Assembly: GCA_963793785.1 (NCBI GenBank)
Contig: CAWCBH010000003.1
Span: 496,001-560,000, forward strand
Direction: 5' to 3'
DNA from: CAWCBH01 sp963793785
Lineage (GTDB): Bacteria > Actinomycetota > Thermoleophilia > Solirubrobacterales > 70-9
Length of the DNA stretch: 64,000 bases
Shown: piece by piece, positions 53,847-62,511 of the stretch
Numbering within the stretch: the first letter of the stretch is position 1
How the letters are laid out: each line of letters starts with the position of its first letter
Translations under genes and position numbers: made by a program
The notes under the pieces: generated by a model
The model's input: the letters and a program-made list of their open reading frames with translations, nothing else
Told to the model about the DNA's origin: nothing
Databases searched by the model: none

Positions 53847-54344
53847 ATGAGACGGGAAATGAGCGTTCTGACTGCCGCCTACAGCGACGACGAGGAGGCC
53901 GCGGGCGACTTTGAGGGGCTCAAGGAGGACCTCCCGAGGGTCGGCCGCCTGATGGACAGGTCGAAGGTGATCGTGCTCGCCACCAGCGACGCCCCCAACG
54001 AGGTCAACGTCGAACACATTGGCGGCGGCCCGGTCGGGAAGCTGGTCGAGGTCGGGGCCGGACGCGGTCTTAAGGGCCGGCTCGCTCCGGGGAACGCGGT
54101 GATCGTAGGGGTGATCGATCCGGGCGTCGAAACCGAAGCCCTCGAGGCGCTTGCGCGCGCGCGGGGCCGCGCGGTTGTTCCGGTCGAGGAGGGGGACGGG
54201 GACGCCGAACAGACGGACAGGGAGGCCGTCCAGGCGGCGGTGGGCATGGCGATGGCGCAGGTCATGGAGCAATGGGCGCATCCCACCGCATCTGCGGCGG
54301 CGATCCGATCGCTCGCTGCGGCGAACGAGGCTGCTAGCACCTGA
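53847..54344 (+). CDS. Small soluble protein, DUF1269-like start
   Basis: 165 residues. The N-terminus (SVLTAAYSDDEEAAGDFEGL) resembles DUF1269 proteins such as the one at 61279-61788, but the glycine-zipper membrane segment is absent. The middle reads KVIVLATSDAPNEVNVEHIGGGPVGK and APGNAVIVGVIDPGVETEALEALARARGRAVV. ATG 53847 follows AAGGAGAAG. It starts 30 nt after the sulfatase, so the two are probably one transcript. Function unknown. Confidence 0.6.
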   Translation: MRREMSVLTAAYSDDEEAAGDFEGLKEDLPRVGRLMDRSKVIVLATSDAPNEVNVEHIGGGPVGKLVEVGAGRGLKGRLAPGNAVIVGVIDPGVETEALEALARARGRAVVPVEEGDGDAEQTDREAVQAAVGMAMAQVMEQWAHPTASAAAIRSLAAANEAAST

Positions 54345-54348
54345 TCCT

Positions 54349-55077
54349 TCAGGGCCGGGGGGGACGGGGTCTGAGGTCCTCGATCGCCGCCCGCAAGTCT
54401 TCGATGGCTGCCTTGATCTCCTTAAGTAGGTCTATCTGTTGTCGGTCTAGGGACGGCAGATCCACGGACGGCAGCTCCACGGACGGCAACTCCAAGGACG
54501 GCAGCTCCAGGGACGGCGGCTGGCTACTCGCCCGGGTGGTCTGTGCCTGGGCCAAGGCCGCCTGCGCATTCGCCTGCCGAGCGCGGGCGCTGGCCAGGCC
54601 AGCGCTGGCCAGCGCTTGTCGCTCGGCCGCCTGCTCTTCGGCCTGCAGCGTCCGCGTCTGCTGGAGCTGGGCGGCGAGTGCTGCCCGCCTTTCCTCCTGA
54701 TTCTGCGGGATCTGGGCGAGGGCGCGCTGCCGCTGCCGCTGGCTCTCCTCGAAGAGCGAGATCAACTCGGCCGTCCGGTCCCCGCTTCGGTCGATCATGA
54801 TGGTGGCCAGGGTCAGACCCCAGGCAACGCCGAGGGTGAGGATGATCAGCGCGACCCAAGCGAAGCGCCGCCATTGGTCCTGCGCGCTTCTCTCGTTGTC
54901 TTGGCCGCCGGATCCGGTTGCGGGCGTCGCGCCTGAACCCTCTTCGGGATACGGCTCCACGTCCTCATACGAGGAACGGTCGACCTCCTCGCCTCCGGCT
55001 TCGTCTTCCGGCGTCGAACGCTCAACTTCCCCGTCCCCGGTGTCGCCTTCCGGCTGCCGTTCACCGTCGGCACTCAT
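54349..55077 (-). CDS. Single-pass membrane protein with coiled coil and LELPS repeats
   Basis: A 242-residue protein. An acidic 70-residue N-terminus precedes one helix (WVALIILTLGVAWGLTLATIMI), then a coiled coil (LISLFEESQRQRQRALAQ, AAQLQQTRTLQAEEQAAERQ), then a short tandem run of the pentapeptide LELPS/LPSVE, ending DLRPRPPRP. ATG 55075-55077 is preceded almost directly by its -10 sequence, so the transcript would be nearly leaderless. No known family. Confidence 0.6.
   Translation of the reverse strand: MSADGERQPEGDTGDGEVERSTPEDEAGGEEVDRSSYEDVEPYPEEGSGATPATGSGGQDNERSAQDQWRRFAWVALIILTLGVAWGLTLATIMIDRSGDRTAELISLFEESQRQRQRALAQIPQNQEERRAALAAQLQQTRTLQAEEQAAERQALASAGLASARARQANAQAALAQAQTTRASSQPPSLELPSLELPSVELPSVDLPSLDRQQIDLLKEIKAAIEDLRAAIEDLRPRPPRP
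54451..54525. repeat. 15-bp tandem repeat encoding LELPS-type pentapeptides
   Basis: Four full 15-bp units (GGACGGCAG/A-CTCCA pattern) at 54451, 54466, 54481 and 54496, plus a partial unit. Being 15 bp and in frame, expansion or contraction changes only the number of pentapeptides. Confidence 0.75.
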
Positions 55078-55087
55078 CGTGGCGTCC

Positions 55088-55132
55088 AGTCCACCAACAC
55101 CGTCTCCCTGCGCATCCCCCGATGAGGGTGAA
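55088..55132 (-). promoter_or_regulatory. Shared-box promoter 11, upstream of the LELPS protein
   Basis: Box TTCACCC-TCAT-CGGGGGATG (55113-55132), exactly 19 nt, then TGGACT (55088-55093). The ATG lies 10 nt further on, so leaderless expression is predicted. Confidence 0.65.
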
Positions 55133-55291
55133 ATCGACCGACAGGACTGGCTCCCACGGCAGGCGCGCGGCCGCTCCGCACGGGTGCAGACGAAGGCGGG
55201 CCATGCGCTTGAAGAATCCCCAACGGAGCACAACGTAGATTTCTACAACGGGTCTCGGGCTGGGGTGATGATGAAGACGGCACACCTCTGC

Positions 55292-56269
55292 TCAGGTGTG
55301 TGGCGGCGCCCCACGTCCACGGCGACGGTCGACTCGCGCGCGAGCGCCCTTCCAGCGAGATCGCACTTCGCCGACCAGGTTTTCCCATTCGCGGCGGACC
55401 TCATGCTCAGGGGGTCGCTCACCCCGACGAATACGCTCGAGTTCGTCGCGGACCTCGCGTCCGAGCGCCGCCGACGCCACAACGAGGATCATGACGCAGA
55501 ACAGCGCCGTGATCATCGCGAGCACTGCGCCGATCGCCCCGTAGCGAGTGGCGTAGGAGCTGAAAAGATGGGGCACATAGACGGTCGCGGCCACTGAATA
55601 GGCCGCAAAGAGGGTCGCCGCGATCAAGCCGAAGGGCAGCAGGTTCTGCCAGTCGATCCGCTTCGCGCAGAGGATCCAGCCGCCCCAAACGAGAAAGACT
55701 GCAGTCAAAGGCAGCGCTAGCACGGATGCGACCAGCTCGAAGTCCCCCCGACCCACATGCGCATGGATCCATCCGGTGACCACCACGAACGCCAAGAAGG
55801 CGAGCGCCCACCGCAGGCCGTTGAGCGTGTTGCGTGCGCCAAGCGCATCTAGTTCCCAGGTCTGCTCGAACAACCGCTGCATCGCTCGTGTGAAGCTCAG
55901 TACGGCGACCACAAGGAGCAGGGTCCCGACGATGTCCACGCTCGTGCTCGTGCCCCCGGCCGGTGAAAAGACGTCCCGGACCGCATCGGCCCCTCCCCCC
56001 GTGAGTTCGTAGCGGTCGATGATCCTGTCCGTGACGTCGTCCGCTCCAATACTCGTTAGAACGGCGCCGGTGAGGATCGCGAGCGGGATCAGCGCGGTGA
56101 GCGCGCTGGAGGCAAGCGCCAGGGCCCGATCGAACGCCGCAATCCTCTGGAAGCGGTGGACGGCACGCAGCACGAAGGCCGGCCGAAGCCAGAACGTCAG
56201 GCTTCTGAGAACCCGCTCGCGGTCGAAACCGCGCCGTCCCACTCTCCTTCCACCTCGGAAAGTTCGCAC
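55292..56269 (-). CDS. YihY/BrkB-type membrane protein
   Basis: A 325-residue six-helix protein of the YihY (formerly ribonuclease BN) family. Features: VLRAVHRFQRIAAFDRALALASSALTALIPLAILTG (the family start, cited as landmark), VSFTRAMQRLFEQTWEL and YGAIGAVLAMITALFCVMILV. The C-terminus is basic (RRGRGAPPHT). GTG 56269 is the start. The shared box just upstream faces away from it, so its own promoter is not identified. Confidence 0.8.
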   Translation of the reverse strand: MRTFRGGRRVGRRGFDRERVLRSLTFWLRPAFVLRAVHRFQRIAAFDRALALASSALTALIPLAILTGAVLTSIGADDVTDRIIDRYELTGGGADAVRDVFSPAGGTSTSVDIVGTLLLVVAVLSFTRAMQRLFEQTWELDALGARNTLNGLRWALAFLAFVVVTGWIHAHVGRGDFELVASVLALPLTAVFLVWGGWILCAKRIDWQNLLPFGLIAATLFAAYSVAATVYVPHLFSSYATRYGAIGAVLAMITALFCVMILVVASAALGREVRDELERIRRGERPPEHEVRREWENLVGEVRSRWKGARARVDRRRGRGAPPHT

Positions 56270-56284
56270 CCACGCGAGCCTAAT

Positions 56285-56330
56285 GGCCTCCCCATCGGGC
56301 GATGCGACGCCCCTGTGCCCTTTCTACCGC
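56285..56330 (+). promoter_or_regulatory. Degenerate shared-box promoter 12, facing the DUF7144 relic
   Basis: Right half CGGGCGATG (56296-56304) with a decayed left half, then 19 nt, then CTACCGC at 56324-56330. It reads into the relic at 56331. The left half matches only about 3 of 7 positions. Confidence 0.45.
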
Positions 56331-56420
56331 CGCGATCTTGTTGCCGATCGGGGCAATCTCAACATCCGCGACGGCATCGCCGCGATCGACGATGCCAATT
56401 TCTTCACCGACACGAGACCC
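56331..56420 (+). pseudogene. DUF7144 relic behind its own promoter
   Basis: The frame reads NLNIRDGIAAIDDANFFTDTR, which aligns with TINIIYGIGALDDANVFVNDTR of the intact DUF7144 protein at 47541. Neither the first helix nor the rest of the protein is present. Preceded at the normal distance by a degenerate promoter 12. Confidence 0.65.
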
Positions 56421-56482
56421 AATGAGGCGCCGGCTCGTGTTCGTCGTAGACAATCCGCGGCGGTAGGACCTCGCCGTTGCGT

Positions 56483-56857
56483 CTAATTGCCGCTTTCGGC
56501 GAGCCAAGCCTTCGCGTCCGCCAGCCCGGCGACCGGGAACGCCTTCGCCTTGCCGGGGAGCAGGAACGACAGCGCCCGCATCGCGGGTCGCATCCAGGAC
56601 TCGTCGCTGACCACCGCGACGCGGTCGAACGAGGTCGCAAAGCGGGCGCGGAAGCCGGTGTCGGCGGTCATCGCGTCGCCCTCGACCTCGCGGGCCTCGG
56701 GGCCGAGAAGGTAGAGCAGGCGGATCTTCTGGTCGGCGGCCATCTCGCGCCGCAGCACGGGCTCGACCCGTTCCTCCCAGTCGTCGTCCTCGACCTCGCC
56801 GATCGCTTCGAAGCCGATCGTTCCGGGCGGCATGTCATCGATCCGTCGCAGAGGCAT
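56483..56857 (-). CDS. STAS/SpoIIAA-like domain protein
   Basis: A 124-residue protein with PGTIGFEAIGEVEDDDWEERV, VEPVLRREMAADQKIRLLYL and DTGFRARFATSFDRVAVVSDESWM, the pattern of SpoIIAA-like (formerly DUF3478) STAS proteins. These often bind lipids or regulate stress signalling; no partner anti-sigma is nearby. No shared box is found upstream. Confidence 0.65.
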   Translation of the reverse strand: MPLRRIDDMPPGTIGFEAIGEVEDDDWEERVEPVLRREMAADQKIRLLYLLGPEAREVEGDAMTADTGFRARFATSFDRVAVVSDESWMRPAMRALSFLLPGKAKAFPVAGLADAKAWLAESGN

Positions 56858-56913
56858 GGTTGCTTACCCCTCTTCCTTCCGACTGGTGGCGGGCCGCGCG
56901 ATACTACAAGGCG

Positions 56914-58338
56914 ATGTCGGCGTCTCCAACTAGATCCGGGCTCGTAGACACTGCCTCGGCGGAGGAGCGCGCATCCGGCGGCAAGGCGGCCCGAGAGCGG
57001 GTTTCGCGCCGGAGCCACGGTGCGTGGGAGCCGCCCAGCGGCCGAAGCGATCCCGTTGACGTGCTCGAGGAGCAGGCGACGACCCGCGTGCCCGAGCTGG
57101 TGCCGATCCGCTACGGGCGGATGCTGATCTCGCCCTTCGCCTTCTTTCGTGGCGCCGCCGCAATCATGGCGATGGACCTGGCGGACACCCCGGCGTCGGG
57201 GTTGCGGGTCCAGCTATGTGGCGACGCGCACCTCTCGAACTTCGGCATCTTCGCCGCCCCCGATCGCAGGCTGGTCATGGACGTCAACGACTTCGACGAG
57301 ACGCTTCCGGGGCCGTGGGAGTGGGACGTCAAGCGCTTGGCCGCCAGCTTCGCGATCGCCGGGCGCGATCGCGACTTCACCCCGAAGCAGACCCGCAGCG
57401 CCGTCCTTGCCGCGGCCCGCGCGTACCGCGAGGCGATTCGCGAGTTCGCCACCATGCCCAACATCGACGTCTGGTACGCGCGCCTGGACGTCGAGACAGT
57501 CATCGCCGGACTGGCCAAGGTCGCCACCGCGAAGGAGATGACGACGGCGAGGAAGAGCGTTGCGAAGGCCCACCGCAAGAACAGCCTCAAGGCCTTCGAC
57601 CGCCTCGTCCAGGTGGTCGATGGTGAGCCGCGGATCATCAGCGACCCACCGCTCCTCGTCCCCGCCAGGGAGCTACTTGATGAGGGCCAGGAGGAGGAGT
57701 TCGAGGAACGGATTCGAGAGCTGCTCGGCCGCTACCGCGAAAGCCTCAAGGGGGACCGTCGCCATCTGTTCGACAGCTACAGATTCGTCGATCTGGCCCG
57801 CAAGGTGGTCGGGGTCGGAAGCGTCGGGACCCGCGCCTGGGTAGTGCTGATGATGGGTCGCGATGAGCGAGACCCGCTCTTCCTCCAGGCCAAGGAGGCC
57901 GAGGCCTCGGTACTTGAGCCCTACATCGGAGCGAGCGAGTTCGGAAACCACGGCGAGCGGGTGGTCGAGGGCCAGTGGCTGATGCAGGCATCCAGCGACA
58001 TTCTGCTCGGATGGCTCCCGGCGATTGGGTTCGACGGCCAGAAGCGAGACTTCTATGTGCGACAGCTTTGGGATGGGAAGCGATCCGTAGATCTCGAAAA
58101 CCTGCCACCTGACGGACTGACGATCTACGGGCGTGTTTGTGGCTGGACCTTGGCCCGAGCCCACGCACGATCCGGCGATCGGATCGCGATCGGCGCGTAC
58201 CTCGGAAAGGGGGAGACGTTTGACGAGGCCATCGCCGAGTTCTCCGAGCGCTACGCGGACCAGAACGAGCTCGACTACGGTGCGCTCGCCGACGCGGCCA
58301 AGTCGGGCCGCATCGAGGTGGAGACGGACCTCGTCTAG
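56914..58338 (+). CDS. DUF2252 kinase-like protein
   Basis: 474 residues from ATG 56914, preceded by ACAAGG. The kinase-like fold is hinted by LCGDAHLSNFGIFAAPDRRLVMDVNDFDETLPGPWEWDVKRL (landmark), in which GDAHLSN resembles a Brenner-type catalytic loop and DVNDFDE a metal-binding Asp. Later SVGTRAWVVLMMGRDERDP and GRVCGWTLARAHARSGD follow. The role is unknown. The 3' end overlaps the convergent PAP2 gene by 4 nt. Confidence 0.8.
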   Translation: MSASPTRSGLVDTASAEERASGGKAARERVSRRSHGAWEPPSGRSDPVDVLEEQATTRVPELVPIRYGRMLISPFAFFRGAAAIMAMDLADTPASGLRVQLCGDAHLSNFGIFAAPDRRLVMDVNDFDETLPGPWEWDVKRLAASFAIAGRDRDFTPKQTRSAVLAAARAYREAIREFATMPNIDVWYARLDVETVIAGLAKVATAKEMTTARKSVAKAHRKNSLKAFDRLVQVVDGEPRIISDPPLLVPARELLDEGQEEEFEERIRELLGRYRESLKGDRRHLFDSYRFVDLARKVVGVGSVGTRAWVVLMMGRDERDPLFLQAKEAEASVLEPYIGASEFGNHGERVVEGQWLMQASSDILLGWLPAIGFDGQKRDFYVRQLWDGKRSVDLENLPPDGLTIYGRVCGWTLARAHARSGDRIAIGAYLGKGETFDEAIAEFSERYADQNELDYGALADAAKSGRIEVETDLV

Positions 58339-58913
58339 CGAAGACCGTCGAGCCGGCGTGCGGTCGCCCCCGCGAGCGCGGTCCCCAGGAGCGACCCTGC
58401 GATGACGTCACCGGGATAGTGAACGCCCGTGTGTACGCGGGAGTACGCCACCAGTGCCGCGAGCGCCCACAGCGGCGCAGCCGCCGCAGGGGAAACGTGA
58501 GCGACGCCGGTCGCAAACGCGAACGCTGCGGCCGAGTGCCCGGACGGGAACGAGCTGGAGATCGGCATGCGGACCTGGCGGGCAAGGGGAACCTCCTGCG
58601 CGATTCGGTCGGGACGTCGGCGACGCCCGAATGGCTTGGCAATCAAGTTCGCGACGCTTGCCGTGACCGCAACCGACCCGAGCCCGACCGCGGCCGCCCG
58701 GCGGCCGGGGCGCCCGCCAGCCACCGCCAACACTGCGGCTGAAGCGAGCGACAGCCGCGAATAGTCGGCGGCACGCGACAGCCGGCTCATCGTGCGGTCG
58801 AGTGCCGGTGTGGGTGTGCGAGCGATCGCCGCATACACGCCGACGTCGAGGCGCTCGGCCTCCTCGAGCCAGCGCGCCAACCGCGGCGCCGCCGCGCTCG
58901 TGGAGGCGGCCAT
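58335..58913 (-). CDS. PAP2-type membrane phosphatase
   Basis: A 192-residue PAP2 enzyme with all three signature pieces: KPFGRRRRPD (KX6RP), FPSGHSAAAFAFA (PSGH) and SRVHTGVHYPGDVIAGSLLG (SRX5HX3D), holding the catalytic His residues. Four or five helices. Such enzymes dephosphorylate lipid phosphates or undecaprenyl pyrophosphate. GTG/ATG 58913 starts MAASTSAAAPR. Confidence 0.88.
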   Translation of the reverse strand: MAASTSAAAPRLARWLEEAERLDVGVYAAIARTPTPALDRTMSRLSRAADYSRLSLASAAVLAVAGGRPGRRAAAVGLGSVAVTASVANLIAKPFGRRRRPDRIAQEVPLARQVRMPISSSFPSGHSAAAFAFATGVAHVSPAAAAPLWALAALVAYSRVHTGVHYPGDVIAGSLLGTALAGATARRLDGLR

Positions 58914-58953
58914 GTCAGCGGCGCTCAGATCCAGTCAGCTGCCAGTGCCGGCA

Positions 58954-59172
58954 TCACCACTTCAGCTCGATCTCGAGCTCTCGTTCGTCAGTCGCGACCT
59001 CGACCTCGACCTTGAGCTGCACTTCGTCGGGGACATGAACGGTCATGGTCATTCCGCCCTGCTCGAACTTGACGTCGTTGCCCTTGGCGAGCATGGTCGC
59101 GAGCCTCCTCAACCGTGTCGCGACCTCCTTCCTGCTCAGGGTCTCCTTCTGCTCGATCTCGAAGATGTCCAT
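58954..59172 (-). CDS. Amphi-Trp domain protein
   Basis: A 72-residue protein with the amphi-Trp pattern: IFEIEQKETLSRKEVATRLRRLATML, KFEQGGMTMTVHVPDEVQLKVEV and a terminal LEIELKW. Amphi-Trp domains are small beta-rich modules of unknown function. ATG 59172 begins MDIFEIEQKE. Preceded by GGAGAGA. Confidence 0.75.
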   Translation of the reverse strand: MDIFEIEQKETLSRKEVATRLRRLATMLAKGNDVKFEQGGMTMTVHVPDEVQLKVEVEVATDERELEIELKW

Positions 59173-59223
59173 CGTCTCTCCTTGCCTTCGTGGTATGCGT
59201 TTGTCGTCTCATCACACGGCGCC

Positions 59224-60529
59224 TTAGCCTGGGTCCGGCGCGGCACGCCCCGCCGCGATCCGCACCAGGGCGCCGACGCTCTCCCAGAAACCCTCGGGTA
59301 TCGCGGCGGACGGCGAGGCGCCCGGATGGGCGGGGGCGATCCGCACCCTCAGCGCCCCGGGCAGGATTCGAAAGCGAAGCGGTGGGTCCAGCGTCACCGC
59401 CTCGCCGTCGATTCCGGCGGCCACCGGGCCGTCTGCGTCGACCTCGAACTCGGGGGTCGACCACTCGCGCCAGGGTCGCTGTGGCAGGCGCCGATCTCGG
59501 CCGCGCCCGACCGGCGCGGCGACAGTCGTGACCCCGAGCAGGCCGTCGTCGATCCTCGGACGGGTTCCCGAGCCGACGGCGCGGCCCAACCGGTAGCGGT
59601 TGTTGGAGACCAGGATCACAGCGCCCGAGGAGTGCTCGTCGCCACCAGGTCCCGTCCAGCGCAGATCGAGCGCGTCGCCCTCGGGACCGAGGGCCTCGGG
59701 GAGCGTGTCGAGGATCGTCCGCAGCTTGGCGTCGCGGTAGCCCTCCCGTTGGACCGCATCGGCGTAGAGCCCGAGCGAGACATTGTTGACGAACACCCGC
59801 CCGTTGACCTCGGCGAGGTCGACGCAGCGCTCGCCACCGTCGACGAAGGAGTCGAGGGCGCCGACGACGTCATCGCGATCGACGCCCAGGTCGAGGGCGA
59901 AATGGTTGCGGGTGCCGGCCGGGATGCAGCGCATAGGGCAAGTCGAGCTCGGCGGCGATCGCGGCGACGACTGCCTGTGAGCCGTCGCCCCCCGCCATCG
60001 CCAGCCCGTCGGCGCCATCCGCCACCGCGGCGCGCACGAGTTGCTCCAGGTCGGTGCCGAGCGTCAGCTCGATCGGCTGGATGTCCCGTGCGCGCGCTTC
60101 CTCGGCGAGGTTGAACTTCTCGGCCTTACCTCCACCGGACTTTGGGTTGAAGAAGAGGACCGGATGCCCTGGCGGTCGGACGTCGGCAAGCGGGATGTGG
60201 ACGCTGAAGGCGGCGCGTGTCGCGGCTAGCGTCACGGCCAGCCCGGCCACGATCACAAGTGCTTGGACAATGTGGTCGCCGTTGGTTATCAGCTCGACGA
60301 CGGCCGGCGCGAGCGCCATAACGGCGATTGCGACTCCCAGAACCCTGGCTGCCCCGGTGCGAATGAGGCCGTACCAAGCGGCGGCGAACGCGATCGTCAC
60401 CCCCACGAGGACGATCAGGCCGCGCGGAAACTCCTGGACCACGATGTCGATGGCAAGAAGGAGGATCACGGGCGGCAACACGAGAGCCGTAACTGCGGCT
60501 ATCCACGCCGGTACCCCGTGTTTCCTCAC
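59224..60529 (-). CDS. Diacylglycerol kinase-like lipid kinase with membrane N-terminus (one frameshift)
   Basis: About 434 residues after correction. An N-terminal membrane domain of four helices precedes a DAGK catalytic domain: VLFFNPKSGGGKAEKF (glycine-rich nucleotide loop), GADGLAMAGGDGSQAVVAAIA (GGDGT-type motif) and, after removing one extra C near 59930, CIPAGTRNHFALDLG. The rest has VNNVSLGLYADAVQREGY and ends in an all-beta domain. Phosphorylates a lipid such as diacylglycerol or sphingoid base. GTG 60529 is the start. Confidence 0.8.
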
Positions 60530-60607
60530 CAGGCAACCGTACCCCGAAATGCGTTCGATCTCGTCGATCGGCGGGCTAGAACGCCGGGATTCCGAGCGTC
60601 GCAGCCT

Positions 60608-61006
60608 CTAGCGCGGTCCGTCCTCTTCAGCCGGCCGTTCTCGGCCTCGGCGGGCTTGCAGACGGGCTCGGGCGGGGCCGCCCTCGGCCTTGTGCGCCAT
60701 GTAGTGCTCCGCGACCGAAGTCAGCAAAGCGACGAGCACCCCGAATCCGGTGAGGATGTAGACGATGGTGAAGATCTGCGTTCCAGCGGTGGTCGGGGTG
60801 AAGTCTCCGAAGCCAACGGTCGCCAGCGTCACGACACAGAAGTAGAAAGACTCGATAACCGTCCAGTCCTCGAACCGCCAATAGACGAGCGTTCCCGAGA
60901 GCACCAGGACGCCCGCGACGATCGGCAGGGCCTTGGTCTCGGGATCGCGCCAGACGGCGGCCATCGCCCGCGCAAGTCCCCGGAACGCTAGAAGAAGGGG
61001 AACCAC
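60608..61006 (-). CDS. Two-helix potassium channel
   Basis: 132 residues: N-terminal amphipathic segment (LLLAFRGLARAMAAVWRD), helix (ALPIVAGVLVLSGTLVYW), the pore loop with the filter TVGFGD near residue 65, then TIVYILTGFGVLVALLTSVAEH. The tail is basic and Glu-rich. GTG 61006 is the start. It is the intact counterpart of the relic at 49600-49815 and lies beside the collapsed antiporter relic. Confidence 0.85.
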   Translation of the reverse strand: MVPLLLAFRGLARAMAAVWRDPETKALPIVAGVLVLSGTLVYWRFEDWTVIESFYFCVVTLATVGFGDFTPTTAGTQIFTIVYILTGFGVLVALLTSVAEHYMAHKAEGGPARARLQARRGRERPAEEDGPR

Positions 61007-61045
61007 GCAGCACTTTTCGCCAAATCCGTGCGCTTTCCTGGGCCA

Positions 61046-61183
61046 CTAGCGATGCGCGGTGCTCTCCGACACCGACCTGCGGATTCGGGTCACCTTGGCC
61101 GAGGCGCTCTCTATCGGGGGCGTCTTCGAGACGGCGGCGACGGCGATCAGCGCCAGCCCGACGGTCGTCAGCGACCACTCCAT
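61046..61183 (-). pseudogene. Collapsed antiporter relic (termini joined)
   Basis: ATG 61181-61183 starts EWSLTTVGLALIAVAAVSK, matching the first 20 residues of the antiporter at 49855-51141. It then continues PPIESASAKVTRIRRSVSESTAHR, matching that antiporter's last 24 (PPMESTPAEVTRTRGLVQQASSAR). About 385 codons in between are gone, in frame. The flanking intergenic text after the stop (GCCCAGGAAAGCGCACGGAT) is also shared with copy A. Confidence 0.85.
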
Positions 61184-61278
61184 TCAGATGGGTTCGATCG
61201 CGAGGGCGCAAACCCGGAGCCCAATCCGGCTCCGCGCGACGTTTCGGCGCCTCCCACCCGGGCGCCGACAGCGGGGGC

Positions 61279-61788
61279 CTAGCCGGCGTCCTCTCGAGCC
61301 GCTGCCTCGATCTCGCGCTCGAGCACCTCGGCGTCGGCATCGATCTCCTTCTCGATCAGCTTGTTGGCGCGCGCCACTGCCTTCTCGAGCTGCTCCTCGA
61401 TCCTCGATTCGCCGATCACGATCACAGCGGCGTTTCCCGCCTCGAGCTCATCCCCGAGCTCCTTGAGATCGCCGCGCGAGATTCCGCCGGACAGGTGGCC
61501 GACCAATCCGCCGGCAGTGGCGCCGACGACGGCACTGCCGAGCAGCGCCGGTGGGAACAGGATCCCGACCAGGGCGCCGACGCCGGCGCCGGTCCAGGCG
61601 CCGTGCTGGGTCGGCTTCTCGGTCTTCGTCACCCTCACCTTGCCGTCCTCTTCCTTGCGGATCACCGCCGAGTCGAAGGTCCCGATCGCTCCTACGGCGT
61701 GGAGGTCGAACACGGCCTCGTAGTCGGCCTCGGCATCGGCGATCTCGTCGTAGATGGCGGCGTAGAGGAACACTGGTCTGTCGGACAT
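61279..61788 (-). CDS. DUF1269-type glycine-zipper protein
   Basis: A 169-residue protein. A soluble N-terminus (FLYAAIYDEIADAEADYEAV, DSAVIRKEEDGKVRVTKTEK) precedes a glycine-rich membrane segment (WTGAGVGALVGILFPPALLGSAVVGATAGGLVGHL), then a charged helical C-terminus. This is the DUF1269 layout. ATG 61788 is preceded by AAAGGAAG. Under shared-box promoter 13. Confidence 0.75.
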   Translation of the reverse strand: MSDRPVFLYAAIYDEIADAEADYEAVFDLHAVGAIGTFDSAVIRKEEDGKVRVTKTEKPTQHGAWTGAGVGALVGILFPPALLGSAVVGATAGGLVGHLSGGISRGDLKELGDELEAGNAAVIVIGESRIEEQLEKAVARANKLIEKEIDADAEVLEREIEAAAREDAG

Positions 61789-61829
61789 ATGGCTTCCTTT
61801 CGGGGCCCTATCGAGGCGTTTGCAGCATC

Positions 61830-61875
61830 AACCTAGAAAGGCGGGACGCAGCCTTCATCGTCCAGATGGGGTGAT
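61830..61875 (-). promoter_or_regulatory. Shared-box promoter 13, upstream of the DUF1269 gene
   Basis: Box ATCACCC-CATC-TGGACGATG (61856-61875), exactly 19 nt, then CTAGGTT (61830-61836). One of the best copies. Leader about 37 nt. Confidence 0.8.
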
Positions 61876-61882
61876 TCTGCAT

Positions 61883-62446
61883 CTAGCCAATCTGCTCCAC
61901 GGTCGAGCGAGCCTGGTCGCAGTTGTCGCTCTCAAAGGCGCTCTCGAGCTCGGCCGCCCCGTCGAGTTGGCTGATTTCCTCGAAGGTTGTCTGAGCGCTC
62001 GTGCCGATGGTGGACAGTGCAGCGGTGATTTCGGATGCGCTTGCGAGGAGCTGGTCGAGGGAGTCAGCGTCGCCAGATATCGCCTCACTGAGGATCTGGC
62101 CCTGGGCCTGCAACTCGTCCGATAGTTGCGCAATCTGCTGTTCTGCCTCGGCCCCTGCCTCGGTTTCCGGGGCGCCCAGGTCTCCGAGATCGTCGACAAG
62201 TGCTTCAGTGGCGGTCACGATTCTGTCGACTTCGGCCTTGAAGCCGTTGACGCTCAGGCTCGCTGGATCGGCGAGCGTCGCTGCGGCCTGATCGACCTCC
62301 TCGGCCCAGGTGCTCGTCGCCGAGCACACATCGTCCGCCCAGGCCTCGGCGCTCGTCTCTTCATCGTCGCCGCCGCAGCCGCCGACAGCCAGTGCCAGCG
62401 CGGTCAGCCCGCTGCAGAGGGCCAAGAACACTCGTCTGTCAGACAT
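61883..62446 (-). CDS. Exported lipoprotein with helical repeats
   Basis: A 187-residue protein starting at ATG 62446 after AAAGGAAG. The signal SDRRVFLALCSGLTALALAVGGC carries a lipobox with the Cys at its end. The mature part is acidic and helical (WADDVCSATSTWAEEVDQAA, LSDELQAQGQILSEAISGDA), resembling a small extracellular binding module. No family assigned. Confidence 0.68.
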   Translation of the reverse strand: MSDRRVFLALCSGLTALALAVGGCGGDDEETSAEAWADDVCSATSTWAEEVDQAAATLADPASLSVNGFKAEVDRIVTATEALVDDLGDLGAPETEAGAEAEQQIAQLSDELQAQGQILSEAISGDADSLDQLLASASEITAALSTIGTSAQTTFEEISQLDGAAELESAFESDNCDQARSTVEQIG

Positions 62447-62511
62447 GTGGGGCTTCCTTTCCTGCTTGCCAGTCGGTGCGGGTGCGGGTCCGGGTGTGCT
62501 CACCGAGCGTC

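Noticed and set aside
59190..59225. GTGTGATG half-site upstream of the amphi-Trp gene
   Set aside because: Only the right half matches; there is no left half at the 4-nt gap and no CTAG element.
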